From CBDDLD01 sp965250025 (GTDB lineage: Bacteria > Bacteroidota > Bacteroidia > Flavobacteriales > Flavobacteriaceae), in assembly GCA_965250025.1 (NCBI GenBank), contig OZ252283.1, forward strand, positions 2,852,001 to 2,916,000: a DNA stretch of 64,000 bases, in the 5' to 3' direction. A model generated the notes under the pieces. The model saw nothing but the letters and a program-made list of their open reading frames with translations, ran no database searches and had not been told where the DNA came from. The translations under genes and the position numbers were made by a program. Shown piece after piece: positions 35,067-44,194 of the stretch (its first letter is position 1; each line of letters opens with the position of its first letter).

Positions 35067-36602
35067 ATGAAATTTAAAGTTGTAATTCTTTTTAGCGTTT
35101 TAATGATTTCACAAATAGGGAGTTCTCAAAGCGTCAATTTCCAAATGGATCAAAAAATGTGGCAAGAAGATTTTCAATTTCTAAAAAGAAAAGTTGAAAA
35201 AACAGTGCCTGCTTACCAAAACCCAAATAATAAAAAAGCATTTGATAAGATATATGACATTATCAAAACTTCTGAATTGAGGAATGATAAAATAGAAATA
35301 GTATATGCCATTCAGAGATTATTAAATACCCTTAATGATGAAGGGTGCAATGTCCCTCTGTTTCAAGAAGGCATTGCTTTAGAAGTTTTACCAATGAAAA
35401 CCTATTGGTTTAACGATGGCCTTTTTGTCTTAGATGCAACAGAAAGCTACAAAGATATCATTGGGCAGCAAATCGTAAAAATCAATGGGCTTCCTATTGA
35501 GGAAGTTTTTACCAAACTTGAACCTATACTAAACGCCGACAATAAGCATTATAAAAAAAACCTATTTCAGGTTTATGGACTTATGCCGGCTGTTTTAAAA
35601 ATAATAGGACAAGGTAAAACAGATCATCACGTTGAATTACAATTCGCAACAGGTTCTGATAAGATTGTAAAGAGTAGTCCTATTAATGAGTATGCAACAT
35701 TATCAAGGGGATTACCAAATGATGAAGCATCTAGTTTTTCCAATAAAGACTATAAAGGGGATAACTACTGGTTAGAAATATTACCAAATTCCAAGACCTT
35801 ATTTGTACAGATGCAACTAATTGCTAACAACAAAGAAGGGGCATCATTTTCTGATTTCACAGGACAAATAGAATCATTAATGACAACTCATAAAATTGAC
35901 AAGTTAGTATTAGACCTACGTTATGGCGGAGGGGGAAATGGTTTTAAACTGAAAAGATTCACAGATCTTTTACGAGCCTCTCCTGTAATTAATAAAAGAG
36001 GGAATCTATTTGTACTTACCAGCAAAGCCACTCGAGGAACATTATTAGAACTTGCTTCTATATTAAAACTAAACACCAAAGCTGTTATCATTGGCGAACC
36101 AACAGCCGAAGGCCCAAATACTGTTGGAGATATTAAATACATAACACTACCTAATTCTAAAATAAAGGTCTCTATAACACATACATTTTGGCCAACAAGC
36201 TGGCAAAATGATATGAGCACATTTATTTCACCAGATATTGCTGTAGCGTACAACTATTCCGATTATACTAAAAACCTAGACCCATGGCTGGATCTTATTA
36301 GCAGTTATAATGTAACAGAAAACCACCAACCAATTCCTTCTAATCTAATGAATCAACTTCCGGGTTCCTATAACATACAAGGCAGAAAAGTAACTATTAA
36401 GGCTATTGATGGAAGATTGTTCTTAACGATGAATAGAAAAATGAAAAGTTTTTTTGAAATACATACCGAGCTTCATTTTAAAACAGAAGGCACGCTTTCA
36501 ACAGACATTGAAAACGTTACGATGACATATAGCTCAACATCGTCAAAGGAGATCAAACTTGAGACTTTAGAATGGAATGAACTAAGTCTAAGCATTAAAT
36601 AA
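35067..36602 (+). CDS. Exported S41-peptidase-like protein lacking the catalytic serine
   Basis: 511 residues with a Sec signal (to about 20). The middle and C-terminal part follows the S41 (tail-specific/tricorn-core) fold: LVLDLRYGGGGNG, the strand FVLTSKATRGTLLEL, VIIGEPTAEGPN and YITLPNSKIKVS. In active family members the segment after LTS reads TFSA or similar with the nucleophile Ser; here it is TRGT (about residue 318), so the protein is probably catalytically dead and may act as a binding or regulatory partner. It abuts the PDZ-hydrolase gene with no gap, indicating co-translation. A beta-rich C-terminal domain (about 420-511) has no clear identity. Confidence 0.8.
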   Translation: MKFKVVILFSVLMISQIGSSQSVNFQMDQKMWQEDFQFLKRKVEKTVPAYQNPNNKKAFDKIYDIIKTSELRNDKIEIVYAIQRLLNTLNDEGCNVPLFQEGIALEVLPMKTYWFNDGLFVLDATESYKDIIGQQIVKINGLPIEEVFTKLEPILNADNKHYKKNLFQVYGLMPAVLKIIGQGKTDHHVELQFATGSDKIVKSSPINEYATLSRGLPNDEASSFSNKDYKGDNYWLEILPNSKTLFVQMQLIANNKEGASFSDFTGQIESLMTTHKIDKLVLDLRYGGGGNGFKLKRFTDLLRASPVINKRGNLFVLTSKATRGTLLELASILKLNTKAVIIGEPTAEGPNTVGDIKYITLPNSKIKVSITHTFWPTSWQNDMSTFISPDIAVAYNYSDYTKNLDPWLDLISSYNVTENHQPIPSNLMNQLPGSYNIQGRKVTIKAIDGRLFLTMNRKMKSFFEIHTELHFKTEGTLSTDIENVTMTYSSTSSKEIKLETLEWNELSLSIK

Positions 36603-36622
36603 CGACTCTCAAACATGAGCTT

Positions 36623-37321
36623 ATGAAAAGCAAACTTGTAATAGTATTTTTCCTAATATTCGGATTTCTAATGTGTGGTGCTCAAGTTGATTCTGTATTA
36701 GTTTGTAAAGCATCGTTCAAGAATACCAAATTTGATAATGCCCATGCAGGAAGTGGATTTTTACTACGCTATAACAATAAAGTTTATGCTATAACGGCTA
36801 AACATGTTTTGTTTTTTGCCAAGACGGATAATATGAAGACCATCAGTTTTGGAGATGAATTAAAAGCATGGACACTTTATTCCAAAAAACATATTAGCAA
36901 TACCATAATTACCGGAAAACTCATCAATGAAAATAAAAACGAACCTATTGTCATGCCACCAAAAGGCGACTGGCTAATTTTTGAAATCCCAGATAAATTA
37001 CCTAAAAATGTTGCTATTTACTCCCTTAGAAAAGAGCCTTTAAATATAAATGAAGATGTTCTATTTCTTGGCTATCCATATCAATCTGAAAACCCTATAC
37101 GAATAAAAGGAAAGTTTATTGGCCTTACCAATGACAACAACCTAAGACTTGAAGTGCCAAATGGAAACTATGGCGGTTGTAGTGGAGGACCTGTATTGGA
37201 TAAAAATGGGGAGTTAGTTGGTATTGTCTCTATGGGATATTTCAATCAAAAAGAACAGAAATATGTTTTTGAACCGGCGTCATTAGACTATTTCAAAACT
37301 GTAATTATGACCAACCCTTAA
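36623..37321 (+). CDS. Exported trypsin-like serine protease
   Basis: 232 residues with a Sec signal (to about 20). The chymotrypsin-fold triad is visible: His61 in ITAKHVLFF, Asp at about 115 in GDWLIF, and Ser at about 187 in GGCSGGPV, with the downstream strand LVGIVSMGYF. The Cys before SGGP replaces the usual Asn/Asp. No PDZ domain is fused, unlike DegP. It lies 20 bp after the S41-like gene and 10 bp before the next gene, within the exported-hydrolase run. Likely periplasmic; substrate unknown. Confidence 0.82.
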   Translation: MKSKLVIVFFLIFGFLMCGAQVDSVLVCKASFKNTKFDNAHAGSGFLLRYNNKVYAITAKHVLFFAKTDNMKTISFGDELKAWTLYSKKHISNTIITGKLINENKNEPIVMPPKGDWLIFEIPDKLPKNVAIYSLRKEPLNINEDVLFLGYPYQSENPIRIKGKFIGLTNDNNLRLEVPNGNYGGCSGGPVLDKNGELVGIVSMGYFNQKEQKYVFEPASLDYFKTVIMTNP

Positions 37322-37331
37322 ATCTCATAAA

Positions 37332-38450
37332 ATGAAAAAAAACATCATAACATTGTTCGTGTTAGTATTAGTGATAAGCACATCACTTTTTGCACAAAAG
37401 ACCGAATATTATCGCCATTTAATTTTTAGAGAAACCCCCTATTCAGACACCAGAGGAAATCACCCAATAGATAAGGCAACAGCCCAAAAAGAAACGCATT
37501 ATCAATTTGTATATGATAATCAGAATCGGTTAATCGAAGTCTCTCACAGACTAGGGGATTTCATCATAAACGACAATGATAATTGGGATAGTTTCATTTG
37601 GTTTTCACCAAAAATGACCATTGAATACTCAAATAATCAAGAAATACGATACTATTATAATCGTCTCAATGAGAAAATAGAAGCACATGGAAAAATGTAT
37701 AAAGCTGTTTTCGATCTTGATGATAAAGGAGAAAGGATAGCGGTAAAGTTTTATGATAAAAATAATAACCCTTCAGAGAATGCATGGGGGATACACAGAT
37801 ACCAATGGAAAGAACTAGAAGGTGGTAAGGTGATTGAGAAACGTTTTAATCTGAGAGGAGAACCAAAAACAATTCGCCCAAACTTTACATTTTACACGGT
37901 TAGACTAGAGTACGGAGATGATGATCTTTTAGATTTTGCATACCATTTAGACGATGAGGGTAATATTATAAATAATGTCATGAAAGCCGGCATGGATCGC
38001 ATAATTTACGATCAGGAAGAAAACTTTTCGCGTTGGATGGTTTTTGATAAAGATTTAAATCCTGTAAACGGTAATGCCCCTGAGTTTGCTATCGGCGAGC
38101 ATTTATATGATGCCAAAGGAAATAAAGTGGAACTGCGCGGATTTGGTGTTTACGGAAAAAAGAAAGCCATGCCTTCTGGCGTGGCCAGAGTATTAAATAC
38201 TTACGATACGTATAACAACCAAATTGAAGTCAAGGTTCTTGACATAAACGATAATGTATTACAGCATGTTAAACGTCAATATAGTAACGATGGCAGACGC
38301 ATAGAATGGATTAGGTATGTAGATGCCAATGGAAAGCTACGTAAACCTCAAAGCGCAAACTTTGCCGCAATAGAATTCAACTATGCAAAAAATGGAAGTT
38401 TGGCAGGGAGAACCCTATACGATGAACATATGAAAGAGGTTAAGCAATAA
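37332..38450 (+). CDS. Exported protein of unknown function with repetitive YD-like beta motifs
   Basis: I do not recognise a characterised family. The 372-residue protein has a Sec signal (to about 21) and is almost entirely short beta motifs of the kind FVYDNQNRLIEV, YDDKGERI-like, EYGDDDLLDFAYHLDDEGNI, HLYDAKGNKVELRGFG and DTYNNQIEVKVLDIND, reminiscent of RHS/YD repeats or MORN-like solenoids. It lacks catalytic motifs and Cys clusters. Position 10 bp after the trypsin-like protease gene suggests a shared transcript and an extracytoplasmic scaffold or binding role. Confidence 0.7.
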   Translation: MKKNIITLFVLVLVISTSLFAQKTEYYRHLIFRETPYSDTRGNHPIDKATAQKETHYQFVYDNQNRLIEVSHRLGDFIINDNDNWDSFIWFSPKMTIEYSNNQEIRYYYNRLNEKIEAHGKMYKAVFDLDDKGERIAVKFYDKNNNPSENAWGIHRYQWKELEGGKVIEKRFNLRGEPKTIRPNFTFYTVRLEYGDDDLLDFAYHLDDEGNIINNVMKAGMDRIIYDQEENFSRWMVFDKDLNPVNGNAPEFAIGEHLYDAKGNKVELRGFGVYGKKKAMPSGVARVLNTYDTYNNQIEVKVLDINDNVLQHVKRQYSNDGRRIEWIRYVDANGKLRKPQSANFAAIEFNYAKNGSLAGRTLYDEHMKEVKQ

Positions 38451-38561
38451 GCGCTTTACATCAATCAAATAAAAACGTATTAATTATGCCTTTGAAATAC
38501 AAAAATTAGAAAAGACAAATGCTGTAATTAGTACCCATATCACTAGAAAAGCAAATAAAAT

Positions 38562-39479
38562 ATGAATAACAAAACAGCGAAAAGTATCATAATCCTATTG
38601 ATTGGCTCGGTTATAATACTAAACTGTAAAAACACTTCTGATGATTTTCAGCAGTATGCCAATACATCAGCACCTGTTAAACTTGGAGAAGGAAGTCTTT
38701 CTTTAGATTCAGTACAATGGAATAATGTCTATGTGGCTAAAACCAAAGAGCTCTATTTTACTAAAATGGGTAAATCTGCATCCATCATTCACAAAATGGA
38801 TTATGACAAGGGCAATTTTAAAAATTTGATGCCTATTGCATTTCCTGAGGGTTCTCCACATTCTGATATTTATATTAATACTAAAGCCGATACCATGTTG
38901 TTTTCTTCATTAATGCCCGAGCATGAAAATGATACTATTTCTGACTGGAATATTTGGAAATCTGAACGCATAAATGGAACATGGCAAGCACCTCATCCTT
39001 TTTTCAAACAAAATATTGAAGGCAATCAATTTTACCCTTGGTTGACCAAATCTGGTAATCTTTACTTTGCCATTACCCCTCACGGCTCAAGTAATAGTGA
39101 TCTTTATGTATCGAAGTACAAAAATGGAACGTACGAGAAGCCTAAGGCTCTTCCGGCTCACATTAACTCAAAAAACATAGAAGGTGATGCTTTTGTGGCA
39201 CCAGACGAATCATACATAATATTCGCTGGATTTGACAGGGCATTAAATCTGGGCAAATCAGATTTGTTCATTAGTTTTAATGATGATGGTGATTGGTCAG
39301 TCGCTGTTTGGTTAGGAAGTAAGATCAATTCAGAAGGCTATGACGGGAGCCCTTTTGTGACTCAGGATGGCAAGTATCTAATCTTTACCAGTAGCAGAGG
39401 CAGTACAGATAAGAATACATTTTTCAATCATTATATTGTACCTTTTGATAAAAATCAGTTTAAAACTCTAAACATATAA
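38562..39479 (+). CDS. PD40/TolB-type beta-propeller lipoprotein
   Basis: 305 residues with a lipoprotein signal (VIILNC). Repeated WD40-like/PD40 blades are seen: KELYFTKMG, YPWLTKSGNLYFAI, DAFVAPDESYIIFAGFDR, SPFVTQDGKYLIFTSSRG with the Ser-Asp-Leu/Asp-Ile (SDLYVSK, SDLFISF) strand typical of Bacteroidota propellers. Likely anchored in the envelope and involved in binding rather than catalysis. A 111-bp gap precedes it, so it may have its own promoter; the DUF885 gene starts 1 bp after its stop. Confidence 0.8.
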   Translation: MNNKTAKSIIILLIGSVIILNCKNTSDDFQQYANTSAPVKLGEGSLSLDSVQWNNVYVAKTKELYFTKMGKSASIIHKMDYDKGNFKNLMPIAFPEGSPHSDIYINTKADTMLFSSLMPEHENDTISDWNIWKSERINGTWQAPHPFFKQNIEGNQFYPWLTKSGNLYFAITPHGSSNSDLYVSKYKNGTYEKPKALPAHINSKNIEGDAFVAPDESYIIFAGFDRALNLGKSDLFISFNDDGDWSVAVWLGSKINSEGYDGSPFVTQDGKYLIFTSSRGSTDKNTFFNHYIVPFDKNQFKTLNI

Positions 39480-39480
39480 T

Positions 39481-40755
39481 ATGAACATAAGGTTTCTTAT
39501 ACTATTCTTTCTTTTTTGTTGGCAAGTATCTTTGTCTCAAAACACCAGTTTTAATGAGCTTAGAACAAATTTTGTAAAAGAATATAACGCATTAGAATTG
39601 CCCTATTTACAAATCAATTACATTCAAAACCTAAAATCCATAAAGTCGCCAAAAGAAGTTAAAGATCAGGAAGCTTTTTTTATATCGTTTCAAAAACTTC
39701 TAAAGGGAATAACTTTTGATGATCTCGACGAGTATCAGCAATTAGATTTTTATCTAATGGCTTATGAAATTGAGTTGAATTTAGAACGCATATCATTAGA
39801 AAAACAATGGGATTATGATACCAAACTAGACGATTCTAAAAGTATCTACAGTATCGAAAACGGTAAAAATTGGTACGCATATCTTTTAAAACGTTGGGTA
39901 AATGCCGATGTATCACCAGATGACATGTATAACTTCGGATTGCAGGAAATTGAAAAAGTTAAGGCCGTAATGAAAGCATTACAGGTAGAATCTAAGCTTT
40001 CAGAAGAAGCATTTTCGAGTCATTTGAACGATTCCTCTTTCTTTTTTAATGACGTTAAGGATATCCAACTGGCCTTTGAAAATACCAAAAGGGAAGTTGC
40101 TATAAAATCGAAAGACATGTTTCCTTTTATAAAGCAAATACCTGATGTAAAAATTGCACTAGGCTCTAATGGGTCATTATCACAAGCTCCAGCATATTAT
40201 AATGACAATATTTTTTACTATAACTATTTTGACAAACCATATAACAAACGGCAATTCGATTGGATATATATCCACGAAGGTATTCCCGGGCATCATTATC
40301 AAATAAATTTGAATAGTATTATTAAACGCACGGAAATCCAGCAGTTATTTTGGTATTCTGGATTTGTTGAAGGTTGGGGAGCTTATGTTGAACATCTGGG
40401 TAAAGAATTAGGTGTATACAAATCCATTTATGATGAATATGGTAAATGGGAATGGGATTTAATTCGCTCCGTCCGAGTTGCTCTCGATGTTGCTTTAAAT
40501 TATTATGGTTGGTCCGATGAAAAAGCGTTGCTCTTTTGGAAAAAACATATTAAAGACCAGGACGATATTGGCACAAGAGAAATTAATCGAATGAAACGTT
40601 GGCCCGCACAAGTAATTACATATAAATATGGGGCTGATGTCATCCTAAAGCTGCTCAATAATGCTAAAACCCAAGAAGATTTCAACTATAAAACATTTCA
40701 TAAAAGCATATTGAAATATGGTGATATTCCTATTTCTGTTCTAAAGAAATCATAA
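39481..40755 (+). CDS. DUF885-family putative metallohydrolase, exported
   Basis: 424 residues with a Sec signal (to about 19). The HEGIPGHHYQ motif (about 264-273) and the downstream WYSGFVEGWGAYVEHLG (Glu ligand) are the hallmark of DUF885, a family with zinc-metallopeptidase-like active site used in some members as peptidases. It is shorter than the typical 550-600 residues, with the N-terminal helical part reduced. It closes the exported-protein cluster; no terminator is obvious in the following 238 bp. Confidence 0.85.
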   Translation: MNIRFLILFFLFCWQVSLSQNTSFNELRTNFVKEYNALELPYLQINYIQNLKSIKSPKEVKDQEAFFISFQKLLKGITFDDLDEYQQLDFYLMAYEIELNLERISLEKQWDYDTKLDDSKSIYSIENGKNWYAYLLKRWVNADVSPDDMYNFGLQEIEKVKAVMKALQVESKLSEEAFSSHLNDSSFFFNDVKDIQLAFENTKREVAIKSKDMFPFIKQIPDVKIALGSNGSLSQAPAYYNDNIFYYNYFDKPYNKRQFDWIYIHEGIPGHHYQINLNSIIKRTEIQQLFWYSGFVEGWGAYVEHLGKELGVYKSIYDEYGKWEWDLIRSVRVALDVALNYYGWSDEKALLFWKKHIKDQDDIGTREINRMKRWPAQVITYKYGADVILKLLNNAKTQEDFNYKTFHKSILKYGDIPISVLKKS

Positions 40756-40994
40756 TCGTTGATCGCTTGTAGGCGGAAGTCATTTAGTCATTTCTTCTTC
40801 CTTATAAGCCAAACTTGTATTGCCTATAACAATAAAAAGTCGAGATTAATAAAAAGATAACTATGCATACGCTCGCCATTGTTTTGTTAACATCTCCGGA
40901 GATAAAACGCCTGATGTTTTATTGTTTGTTTAAAATAAGGATTTTTAGTTGAAATTCATGTGCTAACATCAATTATACATGTTATTGAGCACTT
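40756..40994. other. Intergenic gap between convergent clusters, no gene seen
   Basis: No convincing reading frame, tRNA or strong terminator. A weak hairpin (AAAAC/GTTTT around 40904-40922) is the only structure. The DUF885 gene and the immunity-like gene converge here. Confidence 0.5.
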
Positions 40995-42173
40995 TTACTT
41001 TTTTTCTACTTCTCCAGTTTCATGTAAGAATTCAAATATGTGAGGTTTTAACTTAAAGTCGCTTTTTTTATCTAAAATTAATCCCAAGGAATCTCCACAT
41101 CCATTCTCGGCAAATATTAACGATTTATAGGTTTCAGGTTGCCTGTCAGCATATTCGTTTTGGCAATAGAATTTTGTAATCGGAAGAAGTGTATAGTCCT
41201 CATCGATTTCTCCTTTTCTATAAATTCTCTTGAATTTTTCCGGGATGATTAGTTTTAATTGTTTTTCAATTAAACTGAATTCATCTGTTTTTCGAGACAT
41301 ATCAGGCAGTTTTTCGTCCGATTCAGCAAGTCTATTCATTTTATCAAAGTAAAATAAATCCTCTGCGGAGTTGCTATACTTTACAGCTTTTATGTTCGAG
41401 AAATCAAAACCTTTACTTGAGTTTAAATCATAGGATTCTTGATTTTGTTGGATTTTTAATAATTGAGCTGAATGAAATTCTATTTGATCCGGCAACGTGC
41501 TTTCTAAAACTTTTTTCAAATGTTCAGTAATAATAAATTGATTATTAGTACTGTATGAGTATAAATCATAGTCTGATTTTACAATAAACTTTGATGGAAG
41601 GCATTCAACGGAGTTACAGACATCTTCTTTAAATGCTTTTTTTCTAATACTTTCAATACATTGAGCTAAATCCCTATAAGTAGCGATAGAAGCTTTAATA
41701 TCAATCCACTCACTGTATGTCGCTAGAGAATCAATGCATCCATCATTCTTAATTCGATACGAAAAATTCACTTTACTAAAGTCAATATCCTTCGATAACG
41801 TATCATGATCCATTTGAAACAAGTAAAAACTGCTTTTTGTATTTATTTTCTTTGGTTTTAAAATTACAGGAGTAAATGAATGCCTTGGCAGCCTGAATTT
41901 TTCTAATATAGATTTTATGTTTTCACTCACTAGAAGAACAGGGTTGTATGAGAAAGAAGTAAAACGTGGCATATCGAATAGTCTAGCCTTACCTTCCTGT
42001 AAGGAGCCATTAACTAAAACTAAATCATCAGGTATTTCTATTATATTTCTATCATTTTGAAATGATTGAAAAACATTACGTTCTTTAAATTCAAACTCAG
42101 GTGTTAGTCCAAATTCATCATCTTGAATTGGCCTTAAATAAAAAAAACGTTGCGTATTATTGTCTAAAATCAT
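40995..42173 (-). CDS. Orphan polyimmunity-type protein (Imm11/DUF1629-like plus SUKH-like domain)
   Basis: A 392-residue cytoplasmic protein. The N-terminal 230 residues contain two segments resembling Imm11/DUF1629: PVLLVSENIKSILEKF followed by FTPVILK and a FYLFQMD strand, and later FIITEHLKKVLESTLPD with IEFHSAQLL. The C-terminal 100 residues look like a SUKH (SMI1/KNR4) domain: IEKQLKLIIPEKFKRIY, then SLIFAENGCGDSLGLILD and a final FEFLHETGEVE. Both domain types neutralise polymorphic toxins. No toxin gene lies beside it, so it may be a stand-alone immunity protein against neighbours' toxins. Monocistronic, with 174 bp before the next gene. Confidence 0.65.
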   Translation of the reverse strand: MILDNNTQRFFYLRPIQDDEFGLTPEFEFKERNVFQSFQNDRNIIEIPDDLVLVNGSLQEGKARLFDMPRFTSFSYNPVLLVSENIKSILEKFRLPRHSFTPVILKPKKINTKSSFYLFQMDHDTLSKDIDFSKVNFSYRIKNDGCIDSLATYSEWIDIKASIATYRDLAQCIESIRKKAFKEDVCNSVECLPSKFIVKSDYDLYSYSTNNQFIITEHLKKVLESTLPDQIEFHSAQLLKIQQNQESYDLNSSKGFDFSNIKAVKYSNSAEDLFYFDKMNRLAESDEKLPDMSRKTDEFSLIEKQLKLIIPEKFKRIYRKGEIDEDYTLLPITKFYCQNEYADRQPETYKSLIFAENGCGDSLGLILDKKSDFKLKPHIFEFLHETGEVEKK

Positions 42174-42347
42174 AGTTGTTCTGTTATTTTTTTGTGATTA
42201 CACCCATCGGTCTTGTATATAAAAAGTAGTGGGTTTTGTCTCTAATGTTTTGGTTTGTTATTGATGATATATTTACAACGTCAACTTAAAATTAAGTGCT
42301 TAAACCACTATTCTCATACACGTTGTTGTTTGTAGGTTTTTATCAGT

Positions 42348-42800
42348 TTAAATCCCATATAATTTTTTGGCACTTTGGATTTGTCCCTTTTCCGTTGTTT
42401 CTGGATAGAGAATATATTTAGGTGCTATAATTGGCTTAACCTGCTCTACAGTAATTTCTGTTATCGTTGCAAAAGGAAAATTTCCATCAGTCATTTTAGT
42501 CAGTATTTTTTCCATTTCCAAGAATTCAGAATCCGTTTTTCCAATTATTTTTGCTTTCCCTTTCAACTGAAATCCTTTTTGAACTAAAATATCAATAAAA
42601 CTGACACATACATTTTCGTTCTGTTTGATATTTCGAACTGTTTGGGGAGAAGCAATATTTGCAATGATTATTTTATCGGTCTTAAAGTAATTGAAAATTT
42701 CTTTTGGCGAGACATTCGGTATCTTCTCATTCGAAACAGTAGCAAGCCAGCATAAAACACTTTTACTTATATACTTTTTAACTTCTTCATTTATTTCCAT
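42348..42800 (-). CDS. Pyridoxamine 5'-phosphate oxidase-like flavoprotein
   Basis: 150 residues forming a split-barrel flavin-binding fold: CWLATVSNEKIPNVSPKEIF, IIIANIASPQTVRNIKQNENVCVSF (in two parts) and GFQLKGKAKIIG are typical of the general PNPOx-like family rather than true PdxH. Probably binds FMN or F420-like cofactor and reduces or oxidises small molecules. Last gene of a four-gene run starting at 44105; 6-bp gap to the transglutaminase-like gene. Confidence 0.85.
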   Translation of the reverse strand: MEINEEVKKYISKSVLCWLATVSNEKIPNVSPKEIFNYFKTDKIIIANIASPQTVRNIKQNENVCVSFIDILVQKGFQLKGKAKIIGKTDSEFLEMEKILTKMTDGNFPFATITEITVEQVKPIIAPKYILYPETTEKGQIQSAKKLYGI

Positions 42801-42806
42801 CCTTTA

Positions 42807-43364
42807 TTAGATTAAATTTTCTATGCATTTTTCTCTAATTCTCCAGATTTGTTTAAATTCAAATGAGGAATTAGTGTGTCTTACCCAGTTTTTGATAAAT
42901 TCTTTATGATACACAACTTTAAATTTTGAAACTTGCTCTGGTTGAATTTCTATTTCTTGAATTATATCCTTTTTTAAGTTGTCGACACTACTTTCAGGAG
43001 TTGTTATATCAACTCTTTTTCCATCAATTTTTAAGTAGCAATGTGCTTCAGGAATAAAATTAATTGAATTTTCAGCCAGAATACTTCCAATTTTTGGTGT
43101 GTTTTTTTCATGCATTCGATACACTCCAAGAATGAGCTTTATCTTTGGAATTCTATTCTGGTCGGCTATTTTTTTGAGCATTGCGTGCTTTGAACTACAA
43201 CTTCCTTTTTGTTCAGTGATAACCAATTTGAAATCTGTTCGATTTGAATTTCGTCCATAGGGTAAAAATCTAACATATTTTAATGCTTCTTCCCATGTTT
43301 CAATGCCTTCACCCCTAGTAAGTGTAGTTAACTCATCTTTCGATGTCAGTTTTCGTTTTTGCAT
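42807..43364 (-). CDS. Transglutaminase-like protein with Cys-His-Asp triad
   Basis: No named family, but the 185-residue protein shows the order of a papain/transglutaminase-fold enzyme: Cys56 in KGSCSSKHAML, His108 in PEAHCYLKIDG and Asp119 in RVDIT. No signal peptide, so cytoplasmic. The starting Met is at 43364, 2 bp downstream of the GNAT gene. Possible activities are amide-bond hydrolysis or cross-linking of a small substrate. The pairing with an acetyltransferase and a flavoprotein suggests small-molecule modification. Confidence 0.65.
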   Translation of the reverse strand: MQKRKLTSKDELTTLTRGEGIETWEEALKYVRFLPYGRNSNRTDFKLVITEQKGSCSSKHAMLKKIADQNRIPKIKLILGVYRMHEKNTPKIGSILAENSINFIPEAHCYLKIDGKRVDITTPESSVDNLKKDIIQEIEIQPEQVSKFKVVYHKEFIKNWVRHTNSSFEFKQIWRIREKCIENLI

Positions 43365-43366
43365 GC

Positions 43367-43882
43367 TTATATTTTCTTTGAGAAAACTTTATTTTCATAT
43401 TCTTTTCCATTGACTAAGAAAACTGACTTGCCAGTTTCTTTATATTCATTTCGTTGATAAAAATTTATAGCTCTGGTATTTTTTGTATAAACAGAAAGCC
43501 ATAGGGTATTCAATTTTAATGCTTTGACTTTTTCTTCAAGAAAATTTAAGAATTGATAACCAATTTTTAATGGGATAAAATCATTTAAAATATAAATTCT
43601 TTCTAGCTGACAACCGTCTTGTAAGGTTCCATTTTCATGAAATGCATTCAGAACTAGTTTAGCATAACCAATGGGCAAATTATCCTTATACATTATATAG
43701 AAAATAATGTTAGGATTATTTATATCTAACTTCGTTTTTGAAACTGAAAAAGCGTCTTCATTATATTTCATTAAGTCATTTCTGTCATCAATAAAATGAC
43801 CATGAGATTCGGTATATGTTATGGTTCCTAAAAGTGCAATGACTTCAGAATCTCTTTCTTTAGCCTTAATTATTTTAATCAT
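43367..43882 (-). CDS. GNAT-family N-acetyltransferase
   Basis: 171 residues with the GNAT core: IGYAKLVLN (strand 4), the pyrophosphate-binding region QLERIYILNDFIPLKIGYQFL in two parts (a degenerate R/QxxGxG/A motif), LWLSVYTKNTRAINFYQRNEYKETG (in two parts) at the C-terminal end. Substrate unknown. Overlaps the upstream small membrane protein gene by 8 bp and is followed after 2 bp by the transglutaminase-like gene. Confidence 0.88.
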   Translation of the reverse strand: MIKIIKAKERDSEVIALLGTITYTESHGHFIDDRNDLMKYNEDAFSVSKTKLDINNPNIIFYIMYKDNLPIGYAKLVLNAFHENGTLQDGCQLERIYILNDFIPLKIGYQFLNFLEEKVKALKLNTLWLSVYTKNTRAINFYQRNEYKETGKSVFLVNGKEYENKVFSKKI

Positions 43883-44105
43883 TGTGATCTGTTTTCAATC
43901 TATTTAATCTGTAAAGATGTAGTACTACTGCTACTGAACAACCAATAATTATCGGAAATGCGCTAAGTAGTATCCCATATAAAATGTATATAAAATTGGC
44001 AATAGCAGAAATTAACCTTAGCTTATATTCTCCTTTTACAGACATAGAATATAAGTTTACAACCAAAGCAGAATAACCAATAATATTAATAGTAATAGAA
44101 CTCAC
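43875..44105 (-). CDS. Small three-helix membrane protein (SemiSWEET/YgjV-like)
   Basis: 76 residues, almost entirely hydrophobic: helices around 6-22, 32-48 and 51-67, with the NFIYILYGILLSAFPIIIG segment reminiscent of SemiSWEET/YgjV small transport-like proteins, ending in a basic cytoplasmic tail. First gene of the four-gene run; its start faces the divergent HxlR gene 89 bp away, with a TACT-N6-AGTA dyad between them. Transport role is only a guess from topology. Confidence 0.7.
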   Translation of the reverse strand: MSSITINIIGYSALVVNLYSMSVKGEYKLRLISAIANFIYILYGILLSAFPIIIGCSVAVVLHLYRLNRLKTDHND

Positions 44106-44114
44106 AATACACTA

Positions 44115-44128
44115 TACTTTTTACAGTA
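44115..44128. promoter_or_regulatory. Candidate HxlR operator in divergent promoter region
   Basis: TACT, six bases, AGTA lies in the 89-bp gap between the small membrane protein gene and the HxlR gene, inside a wider ATAC/GTAT symmetry (44114-44137). TACT/AGTA dyads are known targets of the HxlR/DUF24 regulator YodB in Bacillus; by analogy this may be the autoregulatory site. Confidence 0.45.
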
Positions 44129-44194
44129 CAAATGTATTTTGATTATATTTATCCTACAATAACTGTCAAAATTGATAGGTTTAAAAGTATATAA

